This document shows, in pieces, positions 26,229 through 34,786 of a stretch of 64,000 nt of DNA (the first letter of the stretch is position 1; the number at the start of each line of letters is the position of its first letter). The DNA comes from Providencia stuartii. Lineage in GTDB: Bacteria; Pseudomonadota; Gammaproteobacteria; Enterobacterales; Enterobacteriaceae. The stretch lies in NCBI RefSeq assembly GCF_029277985.1, contig NZ_CP119546.1, forward strand, positions 1,922,001 through 1,986,000, written 5' to 3'. The notes below the pieces were generated by a model. That model was not told where the DNA came from. It did not search any database and was given only the letters and a program-made list of their open reading frames with translations. The translations under genes were made by a program, and so were the position numbers.

Positions 26229-27071
26229 TTAGTTTTGCTGTGACTTCAACCACGCAATCTCTTGAGGCCAAATATCAGGATTAATGGTTTCCAAAATCAG
26301 AGGAATGCCATCAAAACGTGGGTCTTTCATAATATAACTAAAAGGGGTATAGCCAATGTTGCCTTCACCTAAACTGTGGTGGCGATCGACTCGGCTGGCA
26401 AATTCACTTTTTGCATCATTGAGATGCATGCCTTTAAGGTATTGAAACCCGACAATGTCTGAAAACTGTTGAAAGGTGTCTTCGCAAGCGTCTTCCGTAC
26501 GTAAGTCGTAACCAGCGGCAAAGGCATGGCAAGTGTCAATACAAACGCCAACGCGGCTTTTATCATCCACATCTTCAATAATTTTTGCTAAATGCTCAAA
26601 CCGATAACCTAAATTTGAGCCTTGGCCCGCGGTGTTTTCAATAACAGCGATAACACCTTGCGTTTCATTTAATGCGATGTTGATGGATTCCGCGATACGT
26701 GCCAAACAATCATCAACTTCAATTTTTTTGAGATGGCTACCTGGGTGAAAATTGAGTAAATCAATGCCCAACTGCTCACAGCGTTGCATCTCATCAATAA
26801 AGGCAGCGCGTGATTTTTCTAAGGCTTCGACTTCTGGATGACCTAGATTAATTAAGTAACTGTCATGAGGTAAGATTTGATGCTTACCATAGCCATATTT
26901 GGTGCAGTTAGCTTTAAACTTTTCAATGATTTCTTCGGTCAGTGGAGGGGCTTTCCACTGGCGCTGATTCTTTGTGAATAACGCAAATGCCGTGGCGTTA
27001 ATTTCATGGGCGCGAATGACGGCTTGATCAACGCCTCCGGAGGCGCTGACATGTGCTCCAATATATTTCAT
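26229..27071 (-). CDS. nfo: Deoxyribonuclease IV (AP endonuclease)
   Basis: The 280-residue TIM-barrel enzyme (285 in E. coli) has [18 protein letters not shown] as the N-terminal motif and keeps the zinc ligands in [20 protein letters not shown] and [21 protein letters not shown]. It cleaves DNA at abasic sites and removes 3' blocks. In E. coli it is under SoxRS control; I did not find a clear Sox box here. It ends a block of fruK-nfo-yeiH-yeiE-lysP shared with E. coli. Confidence 0.96.
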   Translation of the reverse strand: MKYIGAHVSASGGVDQAVIRAHEINATAFALFTKNQRQWKAPPLTEEIIEKFKANCTKYGYGKHQILPHDSYLINLGHPEVEALEKSRAAFIDEMQRCEQLGIDLLNFHPGSHLKKIEVDDCLARIAESINIALNETQGVIAVIENTAGQGSNLGYRFEHLAKIIEDVDDKSRVGVCIDTCHAFAAGYDLRTEDACEDTFQQFSDIVGFQYLKGMHLNDAKSEFASRVDRHHSLGEGNIGYTPFSYIMKDPRFDGIPLILETINPDIWPQEIAWLKSQQN

Positions 27072-27131
27072 TATTGACTCCTTTTTTAAGGAAGTATGCC
27101 ATTAATAGGGAAATAAATGAAATGAACAAAC

Positions 27132-27154
27132 AAGGCCGCATAAATAGCGGCCTT
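27132..27154 (-). terminator. Terminator of yeiH
   Basis: AAGGCCGC (27132-27139) and GCGGCCTT (27147-27154) form an 8-bp GC-rich stem just past the yeiH stop. Confidence 0.65.
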
Positions 27155-27176
27155 TAGAGAAGAGATGGGAAGGTAA

Positions 27177-28256
27177 TTAAAGCATCATTTGGATAATCGC
27201 GTTGATGATGACGCCACCAACAATCAACCATGCAAATAGGATCAGCGCCATTAATAAAGGTTTAATACCTGCTTGACGTATTGCGCTAACGTGTGTGGTG
27301 AGGCCGAGTGCTACCATTGCCATTGCTAATAATACAGTATCTAAAGTAATAATGTGTTTCACGATGACTGTAGGTAATAAATCAAAGGAATTAAATGCAG
27401 CCACTAAGATAAAAATCACCGCAAACCAAGGAATAGTAATTTTGCTTTTTTGTGTATTTTCACTGTTAGTGACGATTGAACGACGGCTTAAATAGGCGGA
27501 TAAAAGAATTAAGAAAGGCGCTAACATCATGACACGAATCATTTTTGTAATGACGGAAGCATTTTCAGCATCAGGACCGATAGTATGGCCGATAGCAACC
27601 ACTTGAGCGACTTCATGGACTGTTGAGCCTACATAAATGCCAAAAGTATCTTGTGTTTGGGTAAACCAACCGAAATGTGCGTTAAGCTGATAAAGCCATG
27701 GGTATACAAAAATCGCAATAGTACCGAAAATGACCACGGTAGACACTGCAACGGCAACTTTACTCGCAGAAGCCTTTACGACAGGCTCTGTCGCCATTAC
27801 CGCCGCAGCCCCGCAGATACTACTACCCGCACCGATTAAAAAGGTCGTTTCATCATCGAGCCCAAAGACTTTTTTACCTAACCAGAAAGCCAAGAGGAAA
27901 GTGGAGGTAAGCGTTAAAGCATCAATGAGTAGCCCTGTGGCACCCACATCGGTGATTTGTTGAAAAGTTAAGCGAAAGCCATACAGTATGATACCGGCTC
28001 GTAAAAAATAGTGTTTGGCAAACTTTATACCGTTATCACAACGCGCACTCATCACAGGGTAAACGGTGTTACCCACAATAATACCTAAGAGGATTGCGAG
28101 AGTTAGCGCCCCTAAACCCACATCAATAAACCATTGCTGTTCACCAAGAAACATCGAAAGAGCGGTTAAGATCCCCGCTAAAATAACACCTGGAATTAGC
28201 TTGAGAGCGGGATGACTTGTGCTCTGTACTAATGTTTTTGTATTGCTTTTATCCAT
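27177..28256 (-). CDS. yeiH: YeiH/PSE family sulfate or sulfite exporter
   Basis: The 359-residue protein has about ten membrane helices and belongs to the YeiH family (UPF0324, 'putative sulfate exporter'). Glycine-rich helices around [33 protein letters not shown] match the family core, and [15 protein letters not shown] is another hallmark. In relatives yeiH is controlled by the divergent LysR regulator YeiE and linked to sulfite tolerance. That pairing is preserved here. Confidence 0.88.
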   Translation of the reverse strand: MDKSNTKTLVQSTSHPALKLIPGVILAGILTALSMFLGEQQWFIDVGLGALTLAILLGIIVGNTVYPVMSARCDNGIKFAKHYFLRAGIILYGFRLTFQQITDVGATGLLIDALTLTSTFLLAFWLGKKVFGLDDETTFLIGAGSSICGAAAVMATEPVVKASASKVAVAVSTVVIFGTIAIFVYPWLYQLNAHFGWFTQTQDTFGIYVGSTVHEVAQVVAIGHTIGPDAENASVITKMIRVMMLAPFLILLSAYLSRRSIVTNSENTQKSKITIPWFAVIFILVAAFNSFDLLPTVIVKHIITLDTVLLAMAMVALGLTTHVSAIRQAGIKPLLMALILFAWLIVGGVIINAIIQMML

Positions 28257-28358
28257 AACTTTACCTTCTGTTACTACTGATACCCATTAACAAAAGCTGC
28301 TAATTATGGGTATAGATAATTTTGGAATAAGCATATAACAAAACTTTTAATAATTTAA

Positions 28359-28382
28359 ATTGATTGTTTGTATATAATCAAT
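28359..28382. promoter_or_regulatory. Candidate YeiE operator
   Basis: ATTGATT (28359-28365) and AATCAAT (28376-28382) are perfect inverted halves 10 bases apart, AT-rich in the middle. This fits a LysR-type site between divergent yeiE and yeiH. Confidence 0.5.
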
Positions 28383-28483
28383 CTAAAAAACAGGTTATAA
28401 GTTTCTTCTGGTAAGTTGGTAATAAATCATTAATATTAACAATATTATTACAAACTCAAGTGAACAATGTGGGAGCTACCTGT

Positions 28484-29347
28484 ATGCGAATAACACTTAG
28501 GCAACTCGAAGTATTTACGGAAGTACTGAAAAGTGGCTCCACCACGCAGGCATCTCAGTTACTCGCTTTGTCACAATCAGCAGTGAGTGCTTCTTTAACT
28601 GATCTGGAAGGGCAACTCGGAGTGCAACTTTTTGATCGTGTTGGTAAACGTCTTGTAACGAATGAGCATGGGCGGTTATTGTATCCAAAAGCGCTAGCAT
28701 TACTTGAACAAGCCCTTGAAGTTGAGCAACTCTTTAAAAAAGAGATGGGGGCTGTGCGCCTTGCCGCCAGTACCACTATCGGCAACTATATGCTACCGCC
28801 TTTGTTGGCAGAGTATCGTCATGATCACCCCACCATCCCACTCGAGCTGAACATTAGTAACACGGAAGAAGTTATCAAATCGGTAATGGAATTTCGTGCC
28901 GATGTCGGGTTAATTGAAGGGGTATGCCATAGCCCAGAATTAATCACAGAGCCATGGCTAAAAGATGAGCTAGTTATCTTTGCTGCACCAAATAACGCTT
29001 TAGCTGGCAAACCGTTAACATTAAAAGAGTTGCGTGATGCCCCTTGGGTATTGCGTGAACGGGGTTCTGGAACGCGTGATGTCCTTGACCAGCTTTTGTT
29101 TGCTCATCTCCCTGGTTTTCATATTTTCATGGAACTCGGAAATTCCGAAGCGATTAAGCATGCCGTGCGTTTTGGTATGGGAATTAGCTGTTTATCAAGG
29201 CGTGTTATCGATGAACAACTGGCAAATGGTTCTTTAGTTGAGCTACAAGTTGCCGATCTGCAATTGCAACGTACACTGTATTTGATTTATCACCGTCAGA
29301 AACATTTATCGAACGCGATAAAAAATCTATTGGCATATTGCAAGTAA
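28484..29347 (+). CDS. yeiE: LysR-family regulator YeiE
   Basis: The protein has 287 residues from the ATG at 28484, selected because GGGAG lies upstream and [19 protein letters not shown] is the family start. An N-terminal winged helix-turn-helix (about 4-62, [18 protein letters not shown]) is followed by a periplasmic-binding-like effector domain. YeiE controls yeiH and, in Enterobacteria, sulfite response and motility genes. It is divergent from yeiH across a 227-bp gap containing an LTTR-like dyad, and precedes lysP. Confidence 0.93.
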   Translation: MRITLRQLEVFTEVLKSGSTTQASQLLALSQSAVSASLTDLEGQLGVQLFDRVGKRLVTNEHGRLLYPKALALLEQALEVEQLFKKEMGAVRLAASTTIGNYMLPPLLAEYRHDHPTIPLELNISNTEEVIKSVMEFRADVGLIEGVCHSPELITEPWLKDELVIFAAPNNALAGKPLTLKELRDAPWVLRERGSGTRDVLDQLLFAHLPGFHIFMELGNSEAIKHAVRFGMGISCLSRRVIDEQLANGSLVELQVADLQLQRTLYLIYHRQKHLSNAIKNLLAYCK

Positions 29348-29418
29348 CATATTGAATATTATATAAAAATATAGGGTTTATATCAGTGTTATGCCTAATG
29401 CGATGACTATTTGAACAA

Positions 29419-29480
29419 AGATTACCTTCATTCAGTATAAGTGTTTTACTAATAATTCTGTGTGGATTATGAAGGTATCT
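29419..29480 (+). promoter_or_regulatory. Long inverted repeat ahead of lysP
   Basis: AGATTACCTTCAT (29419-29431) pairs with ATGAAGGTATCT (29469-29480) except for one position, enclosing 37 bases. It could be an RNA stem in the lysP leader or a two-part protein site; lysP of E. coli is controlled by ArgP and by lysine. Confidence 0.4.
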
Positions 29481-29567
29481 TATAACTGCTAAGAGTTACT
29501 TAGTTCTGACAGGATGTTTTGCTAGAATTCTCTTAATATTGATTAAATAAAGAAATACAGGGAACAG

Positions 29568-31058
29568 ATGTCAGAACAACATACCACTACGGTACAAAGT
29601 AGCGGACCTCAAAAATTACGCCGCGAGTTAAAAGCCCGCCACCTAGCAATGATCGCTATCGGTGGTTCGATTGGTACAGGCCTTTTCGTTGCATCTGGTG
29701 CGACCGTCGCACAAGCTGGCCCCGGCGGGGCACTTCTTTCTTATGCGATTATTGGTTTAATGGTCTATTTCTTGATGACCAGTTTAGGAGAACTTGCGGC
29801 TTATATGCCAGTCTCAGGCTCTTTTGCAACCTATGGCGCTAAGTATGTCGATGAAGGATTTGGTTTCGCATTAGGCTGGAACTATTGGTATAACTGGGCT
29901 GTCACCATTGCCGTTGACTTAGTTGCTGCGCAACTTGTGATGACCTATTGGTTCCCAGACACCCCAGGTTGGATTTGGAGTGCGATCTTCTTAACCATTA
30001 TCTTCTTGCTGAACTATATCTCAGTAAAAGGATTCGGTGAGGCAGAATATTGGTTCTCTTTAATTAAAGTTACCACGGTTATTATTTTCATTGTTGTTGG
30101 TGTGCTGATGATTTTTGGCATCATGAGCGGCGCTGAAAATGCAGGGTGGCACAATTGGGAAATTGGTGACGCTCCTTTTGCGGGGGGATTCTCTGCGATG
30201 ATTGGTGTTGCAATGATCGTCGGCTTCTCGTTCCAAGGAACGGAATTGATCGGTATTGCAGCAGGTGAGTCACAAGATCCCGCGAAAAATATCCCTAAAG
30301 CGGTGCGTAAAGTTTTCTGGCGTATCCTTCTATTCTATATCTTTGCGATTTTAATCATTAGTTTGATTATCCCTTATACTGATCCAAACTTACTGCGTAA
30401 TGATGTTAAAGATATTAGTGTCAGCCCGTTCACATTGGTCTTTGAGAATGCAGGGTTACTATCGGCAGCAGCGGTAATGAACGCCGTTATTTTGACCGCG
30501 GTATTATCGGCGGGTAACTCAGGGATGTATGCATCGACGCGTATGCTGTATACCTTAGCGCGTGAAGGAAAAGCGCCACGTATTTTTGCTCGCCTTTCAA
30601 AAGGCGGCGTGCCACGTTATGCCCTAGTTGCGACAACGGTGATTGCTGGTTTGTGTTTCTTAAGTTCCATGTTTGGTAACCAAACCGTCTATTTGTGGTT
30701 GTTGAATACTTCCGGTATGACAGGATTTATTGCTTGGTTGGGGATCGCGATTAGCCATTATCGTTTCCGTAAAGGTTATATTGCGCAAGGTAAAGATCTC
30801 AAGGATTTGCCTTACCGTTCAGGCTTCTTCCCAATTGGACCTATTTTTGCTTTCGTACTTTGCTTAATCATTACGTTAGGGCAAAACTATCAAGCATTTT
30901 TAGAAGATAAGATTGATTGGGTAGGGGTGACCGCGACGTATATCGGTATTCCATTATTCTTAGCAATTTGGTTTGGTTATAAGATTGTCAAGAAAACCTC
31001 ATTCATTCGCTATAAAGACATGGATTTCCCAAGCTATCGCGAAAATTTGAATAAATAA
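29568..31058 (+). CDS. lysP: Lysine permease LysP
   Basis: The 496-residue amino-acid permease (APC superfamily, 489 in E. coli) has twelve membrane helices. RRELKARHLAMIAIGGSIGTGLFVASG opens it, and FSFQGTELIGIAAGE and YASTRMLYTLAREGKAP are family motifs. LysP takes up lysine and in E. coli also acts as a lysine sensor for CadC. It keeps its E. coli position after yeiE. A terminator follows at 31083. Confidence 0.95.
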   Translation: MSEQHTTTVQSSGPQKLRRELKARHLAMIAIGGSIGTGLFVASGATVAQAGPGGALLSYAIIGLMVYFLMTSLGELAAYMPVSGSFATYGAKYVDEGFGFALGWNYWYNWAVTIAVDLVAAQLVMTYWFPDTPGWIWSAIFLTIIFLLNYISVKGFGEAEYWFSLIKVTTVIIFIVVGVLMIFGIMSGAENAGWHNWEIGDAPFAGGFSAMIGVAMIVGFSFQGTELIGIAAGESQDPAKNIPKAVRKVFWRILLFYIFAILIISLIIPYTDPNLLRNDVKDISVSPFTLVFENAGLLSAAAVMNAVILTAVLSAGNSGMYASTRMLYTLAREGKAPRIFARLSKGGVPRYALVATTVIAGLCFLSSMFGNQTVYLWLLNTSGMTGFIAWLGIAISHYRFRKGYIAQGKDLKDLPYRSGFFPIGPIFAFVLCLIITLGQNYQAFLEDKIDWVGVTATYIGIPLFLAIWFGYKIVKKTSFIRYKDMDFPSYRENLNK

Positions 31059-31082
31059 TTAAGATTGCGTTGGCAGCCAAAG

Positions 31083-31118
31083 AAAGAGCTAACCTAGTTA
31101 TAGGTTGGCTCTTTTTTT
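31083..31118 (+). terminator. Terminator of lysP
   Basis: AAGAGCTAACCTA pairs with TAGGTTGGCTCTT and is followed by a run of T (to 31118). Confidence 0.85.
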
Positions 31119-31496
31119 ATGAGCTTGAGAAGCGATATCAAATGGTCATCTTTTGAGGTGTAAGAAAACGCGCGTTCTTATGACTGACTTACGGCGGGTC
31201 GTGAAATGAGTAACAAGCCATCGTCGTTTGGATAGCACAAGGAAGAGGTGTTTAGCCTAATGGCACTGAAAGTAGGGTTGCCCAATTGTCACTAAGTGCT
31301 TGGGTGATAGAGTCAATATTTGGTCCTTTTTATTCTTATTTCATAAATGAAAATATTAATTTTCAATTAATTAACAAAAAGTTCGTGTAAGATCACACTT
31401 CAATACCAATATGGAATTAAATTGGCAATCGTATTGATAAGTATTCTTATTTGCTTTATTGTTATGGCACAAAAAATGGGGATAAAGAGGTACGTT
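31119..31496. other. Gap before uptake operon
   Basis: About 380 bases with no supported gene. It includes TAAGAAAACGCGCGTTCTTA-like symmetry near 31162, a CCCAA / TTGGG hairpin near 31280-31303, and an AT-rich dyad TGAAAAT-ATTA-ATTTTCA at 31348-31365 that could mark the operon promoter or a Fur-type site (spacing not canonical). Confidence 0.4.
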
Positions 31497-32630
31497 GTGA
31501 AGTTGATGATGAAATCGTTAGGGAAGGGGATGGGGTTAGCTTTATTTGCAAGCTCAATGTTGAGTGTTAGCTTCCATTCTCTGTCAGCAACAGTGACAGA
31601 TGTTGCTGGGCGGACTGTTGAAGTTCCTGACAATGTGAATCGCATCTTACTTGGTGAAGGCCGTTTATTGAGTGCGATAGCCTTACTTGAAGGTGACAAA
31701 CCCCTTGATAGAATCGTTGGTTGGCAAGGTGACTTACGTAAACTTGACCCACAAACTTACGCGACCTATAAAGCAAAATTTCCTCAAATCGATAATATCC
31801 CCCTGATTGGCAATACAAGTGCAGACAGCGTCAGTGCTGAAAAAGTCTTAACACTTAACCCTGACATTGCCATTTTTGGTCTATCTGGTCATGGTCCCGG
31901 TAAAAATAGTGAATTGGTGAACCAGCTTGAAAAAGCGGGGGTGCCTGTTGTTTTTGTCGATTTTAGGGATAACCCATTACAAAATACCTTGCCAAGTATC
32001 CGCATGCTTGGGAAAGCATTAAATCGCGAGCAAACAGCAGAGAAATTCGCTGATTTTTATGAAAAAAATCAAAAGTTAGTGACTGATATCACCAGTAAGA
32101 TCCCTGAAGATAAAAAACCAACGGTATTTATTGATCTACGAGCAGGTGCTTTTGAAGACTGTTGTGGAACCGCAGGCAATGGAAATATGGGCAATTTTAT
32201 TGATCTAGCGGGTGGTAAGAATATTGCTAAAGAGGTGTTACCGGGGGCTTTGGGTAACATGAATCTTGAAAAAATTATTGCGGTAGATCCTCAAATCTAT
32301 ATTGCAACAGGTGCTAAAGCACCGGGAAGTCAGGATGTTGGCGTGCAGTTAGGTGCACAAGGCACCATCGAAGAAGCGAAAGCAAGCCTGAAAAAAATTA
32401 CTGAACGCAAGGGGATTAGCTCATTATCTGCCGTGAAAGACGGTAAAGATTATGCGATTTGGCATAACTACTATAACTCACCCTATAACGTGCTAGCGAC
32501 TCAGGTGTTTGCGAAATGGTTTTATCCAGAACAGTTCGCTGAACTTGATCCACAAAAAACGTTAAATGAATTGCATCGTCAATTCCTTGCCGTTGAGCCG
32601 TCAGGCGTTTATTGGGTCAGTGAGAAGTAA
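31497..32630 (+). CDS. ABC substrate-binding protein, FecB/BtuF type
   Basis: The protein has 377 residues from GTG 31497, chosen because AGAGG lies 6 bases upstream; longer in-frame starts lack ribosome sites. A signal peptide (FASSMLSVSFHSLSA) is followed by a class III periplasmic binding fold starting TVTDVAGRTVEVPDNVNRIL, the opening of iron-siderophore and corrinoid binders. A CC pair (EDCCGTAG, centre of the protein) is unusual. It is the first gene of an operon with permease and ATPase. The exact ligand cannot be named. Confidence 0.85.
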   Translation: MKLMMKSLGKGMGLALFASSMLSVSFHSLSATVTDVAGRTVEVPDNVNRILLGEGRLLSAIALLEGDKPLDRIVGWQGDLRKLDPQTYATYKAKFPQIDNIPLIGNTSADSVSAEKVLTLNPDIAIFGLSGHGPGKNSELVNQLEKAGVPVVFVDFRDNPLQNTLPSIRMLGKALNREQTAEKFADFYEKNQKLVTDITSKIPEDKKPTVFIDLRAGAFEDCCGTAGNGNMGNFIDLAGGKNIAKEVLPGALGNMNLEKIIAVDPQIYIATGAKAPGSQDVGVQLGAQGTIEEAKASLKKITERKGISSLSAVKDGKDYAIWHNYYNSPYNVLATQVFAKWFYPEQFAELDPQKTLNELHRQFLAVEPSGVYWVSEK

Positions 32631-32652
32631 AATTTTGTAGGTAATTATAATA

Positions 32653-33747
32653 ATGAGTCTTACTACCGAGACAATGTCAACTGTTAAGCAGTCAGTTCAA
32701 GAAAGTGATAATGGTGTAAAACAACATTATCAACATATGTTACGACGTCGAATTGCATGGATAGCCGTTATCATCGCTGCAATTTTATTGTCACTGGTTA
32801 TTGATTTTACCTTAGGTCCATCAGGTTTATCCTTAGAAAAACTTTGGCAGACGCTTATCTCTCCGGAATCTGTTGAAGCAGGTACAAGAGTGATTGTGTG
32901 GGATATTCGCCTGCCATATGCTCTGATGGCTGTGGTTATTGGTATGTCACTTGGCCTTGCAGGGGCTGAAATGCAAACCATCTTGAATAACCCATTAGCT
33001 AGTCCATTTACACTTGGGGTGTCAAATGCTGCGGCATTTGGTGCGGCATTAGCTATTGTTTCAGGTATTGCTATCCCAGGTGTACCTGATCAATGGGTCA
33101 TTTCTGCCAACGCGTTTATTTTTGCGTTGTTGGCTGCATTGATGCTGGATGCCGTGACCCGCTGGACGCGTGTTGCAACGTCAGGTGTTGTGTTATTTGG
33201 TATTGCACTGGTATTCACGTTTAACGCACTCGTATCCATGATGCAGTTCATTGCGACAGAAGATACGCTGCAAGGCCTAGTGTTTTGGACAATGGGAAGT
33301 TTATCCAAAGCGACATGGGTAAAACTGGGTGTAATGGCATTAGTCTTCGCATTGATTTTCCCTATAGCGATGATGAGTTCGTGGAAACTGACAGCGTTAA
33401 GACTCGGGGAAGATCGCGCAATCAGCTTTGGTATTGATGTACGTCGTTTACGTTTAACCACGTTACTTCGTATCAGTATTCTGTCTGCTTTAGCCGTGGC
33501 ATTTGTTGGACCGATTGCCTTTATCGGTTTGGTCGCTCCACATATTGCAAGACTCATGTTTGGTGAAGACCATCGTTTCTATTTACCGGCAAGTGCATTG
33601 ATCGGTGCATTAGTTTTATCAATGGCGTCTATTGCATCTAAAAATATTATACCGGGTGTCATTATTCCAGTTGGAATTGTCACGTCATTGGTTGGTGTTC
33701 CGTTCTTCCTTAGTATTATTTTGCGTCATAGAGGTAACGTGTCATGA
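32653..33747 (+). CDS. FecCD-family ABC permease
   Basis: The 364-residue membrane protein of the FecCD/BtuC family has about ten helices. The motif MSLGLAGAEMQTILNNPLASPFTLGVSNAAAFGA and the cytoplasmic coupling helix GPIAFIGLVAPHIARLMFGEDHR are diagnostic. It would form a homodimeric channel, since only one permease gene is present. It overlaps the ATPase gene by four bases (ATGA), showing translational coupling. Confidence 0.93.
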   Translation: MSLTTETMSTVKQSVQESDNGVKQHYQHMLRRRIAWIAVIIAAILLSLVIDFTLGPSGLSLEKLWQTLISPESVEAGTRVIVWDIRLPYALMAVVIGMSLGLAGAEMQTILNNPLASPFTLGVSNAAAFGAALAIVSGIAIPGVPDQWVISANAFIFALLAALMLDAVTRWTRVATSGVVLFGIALVFTFNALVSMMQFIATEDTLQGLVFWTMGSLSKATWVKLGVMALVFALIFPIAMMSSWKLTALRLGEDRAISFGIDVRRLRLTTLLRISILSALAVAFVGPIAFIGLVAPHIARLMFGEDHRFYLPASALIGALVLSMASIASKNIIPGVIIPVGIVTSLVGVPFFLSIILRHRGNVS

Positions 33748-34532
33748 CAGATGGCCTGATTATTGATCAATTTAATGCAGGTTATCCGAAAAATCCTGTG
33801 ATTGAAGGGTTGAGCACACATGCTTTACCTAGAGGCAAAATAACGGTGCTGTTAGGGCCGAATGGCAGCGGTAAATCAACCTTATTACGTTCGTTGGCCG
33901 GATTAAATAAATCAACGGGACAGTTATTGTTAGATGGGGTGGATTTAACAAAACAGAATTTTGCTCAGCGAGCTCAAAATGTGGTGTATTTACCACAAAG
34001 CCTGCCTGCTGGAGTACATCTTTATGTTTTAGAGTCAGTGATTGTTGCTCAAAGAGCGTCAGGCGGACTAAGTAATGAAAATAGTAAAGATGAAGTGATG
34101 CGTTTATTACGCCAATTAGGTATTGAACATTTAGCATTAAGTTATTTAGACCAATTATCTGGTGGGCAAAAACAATTAGTGGGTTTGGCACAATCATTAA
34201 TTCGTCAGCCTAATTTATTGTTATTAGATGAGCCATTAAGTGCATTAGATTTAAATTATCAATATCATGTAATGGATTTAGTCGCGAAAGAAACAAAACG
34301 ACGTAATATTATTACGGTGGTAGTGGTGCATGATATTAATATAGCCTTAAGACACGCTGAGCATGTTTTAATGCTAAAAAAAGGTAAGTTAATTGCTCAA
34401 GGAGAACCTGAGGACGTCATTACGCCAAGCAGCTTAGCCGATGTCTATGGCGTGCGTGGTCGTATAGAGCGTTGTTCGCAAGGTGTGCCACAAGTCCTTA
34501 TTGATGGGTTAGTTGAGAAATTAGCGAGTTAA
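33744..34532 (+). CDS. ABC transporter ATPase, FepC/BtuD type
   Basis: The 262-residue nucleotide-binding protein has Walker A LGPNGSGKSTLL, Q-loop VYLPQSL, signature LSGGQKQLVGLAQ, Walker B LLLLDEPLSALD and the switch His in VVVHDIN. It powers the adjacent FecCD-type permease. It ends the three-gene unit and is followed by an AT-rich hairpin and a TonB receptor gene on the same strand. Confidence 0.93.
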   Translation: MTDGLIIDQFNAGYPKNPVIEGLSTHALPRGKITVLLGPNGSGKSTLLRSLAGLNKSTGQLLLDGVDLTKQNFAQRAQNVVYLPQSLPAGVHLYVLESVIVAQRASGGLSNENSKDEVMRLLRQLGIEHLALSYLDQLSGGQKQLVGLAQSLIRQPNLLLLDEPLSALDLNYQYHVMDLVAKETKRRNIITVVVVHDINIALRHAEHVLMLKKGKLIAQGEPEDVITPSSLADVYGVRGRIERCSQGVPQVLIDGLVEKLAS

Positions 34533-34546
34533 TTTTATAAGTCTTA

Positions 34547-34580
34547 AAGATGTCTATTAAATAATATCAATAGGCATCTT
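34547..34580 (+). terminator. Hairpin after ABC operon
   Basis: AAGATGTCTATT (34547-34558) pairs with AATAGGCATCTT (34569-34580) with one G-U pair, just past the ATPase stop. No strong T run follows. Confidence 0.55.
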
Positions 34581-34618
34581 ATAGACAAGTAAGATGATAT
34601 TTTGGAATAGTCATTAAT

Positions 34619-34663
34619 TATAGAAAATTTATGAAAAACAGTAATAACCGTAAATTTTCTATA
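34619..34663 (+). promoter_or_regulatory. 13-bp perfect inverted repeat ahead of TonB receptor
   Basis: TATAGAAAATTTA (34619-34631) and TAAATTTTCTATA (34651-34663) are perfectly complementary with a 19-base loop, within the receptor promoter region. A TTGATATTATCTAATAATC stretch at 34669-34687 resembles an AT-rich Fur site. The role is not established. Confidence 0.4.
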
Positions 34664-34786
34664 GGTAATTGATATTATCTAATAATCAAAAAAATAATAA
34701 CAGTAAGTATAAGGTTATATACCTGAATATTGAGCTGATGTCATATCAATAAATTCAAATCAAAATTATCTCTTGGAGAGTTGGGA

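Noticed and set aside
31348..31365. TGAAAAT-ATTA-ATTTTCA as a Fur box for the uptake operon.
   Set aside because: Arms are perfect but the 4-base spacer does not fit the 7-1-7 Fur pattern; the match to the 19-bp consensus is modest. Kept only as a note.
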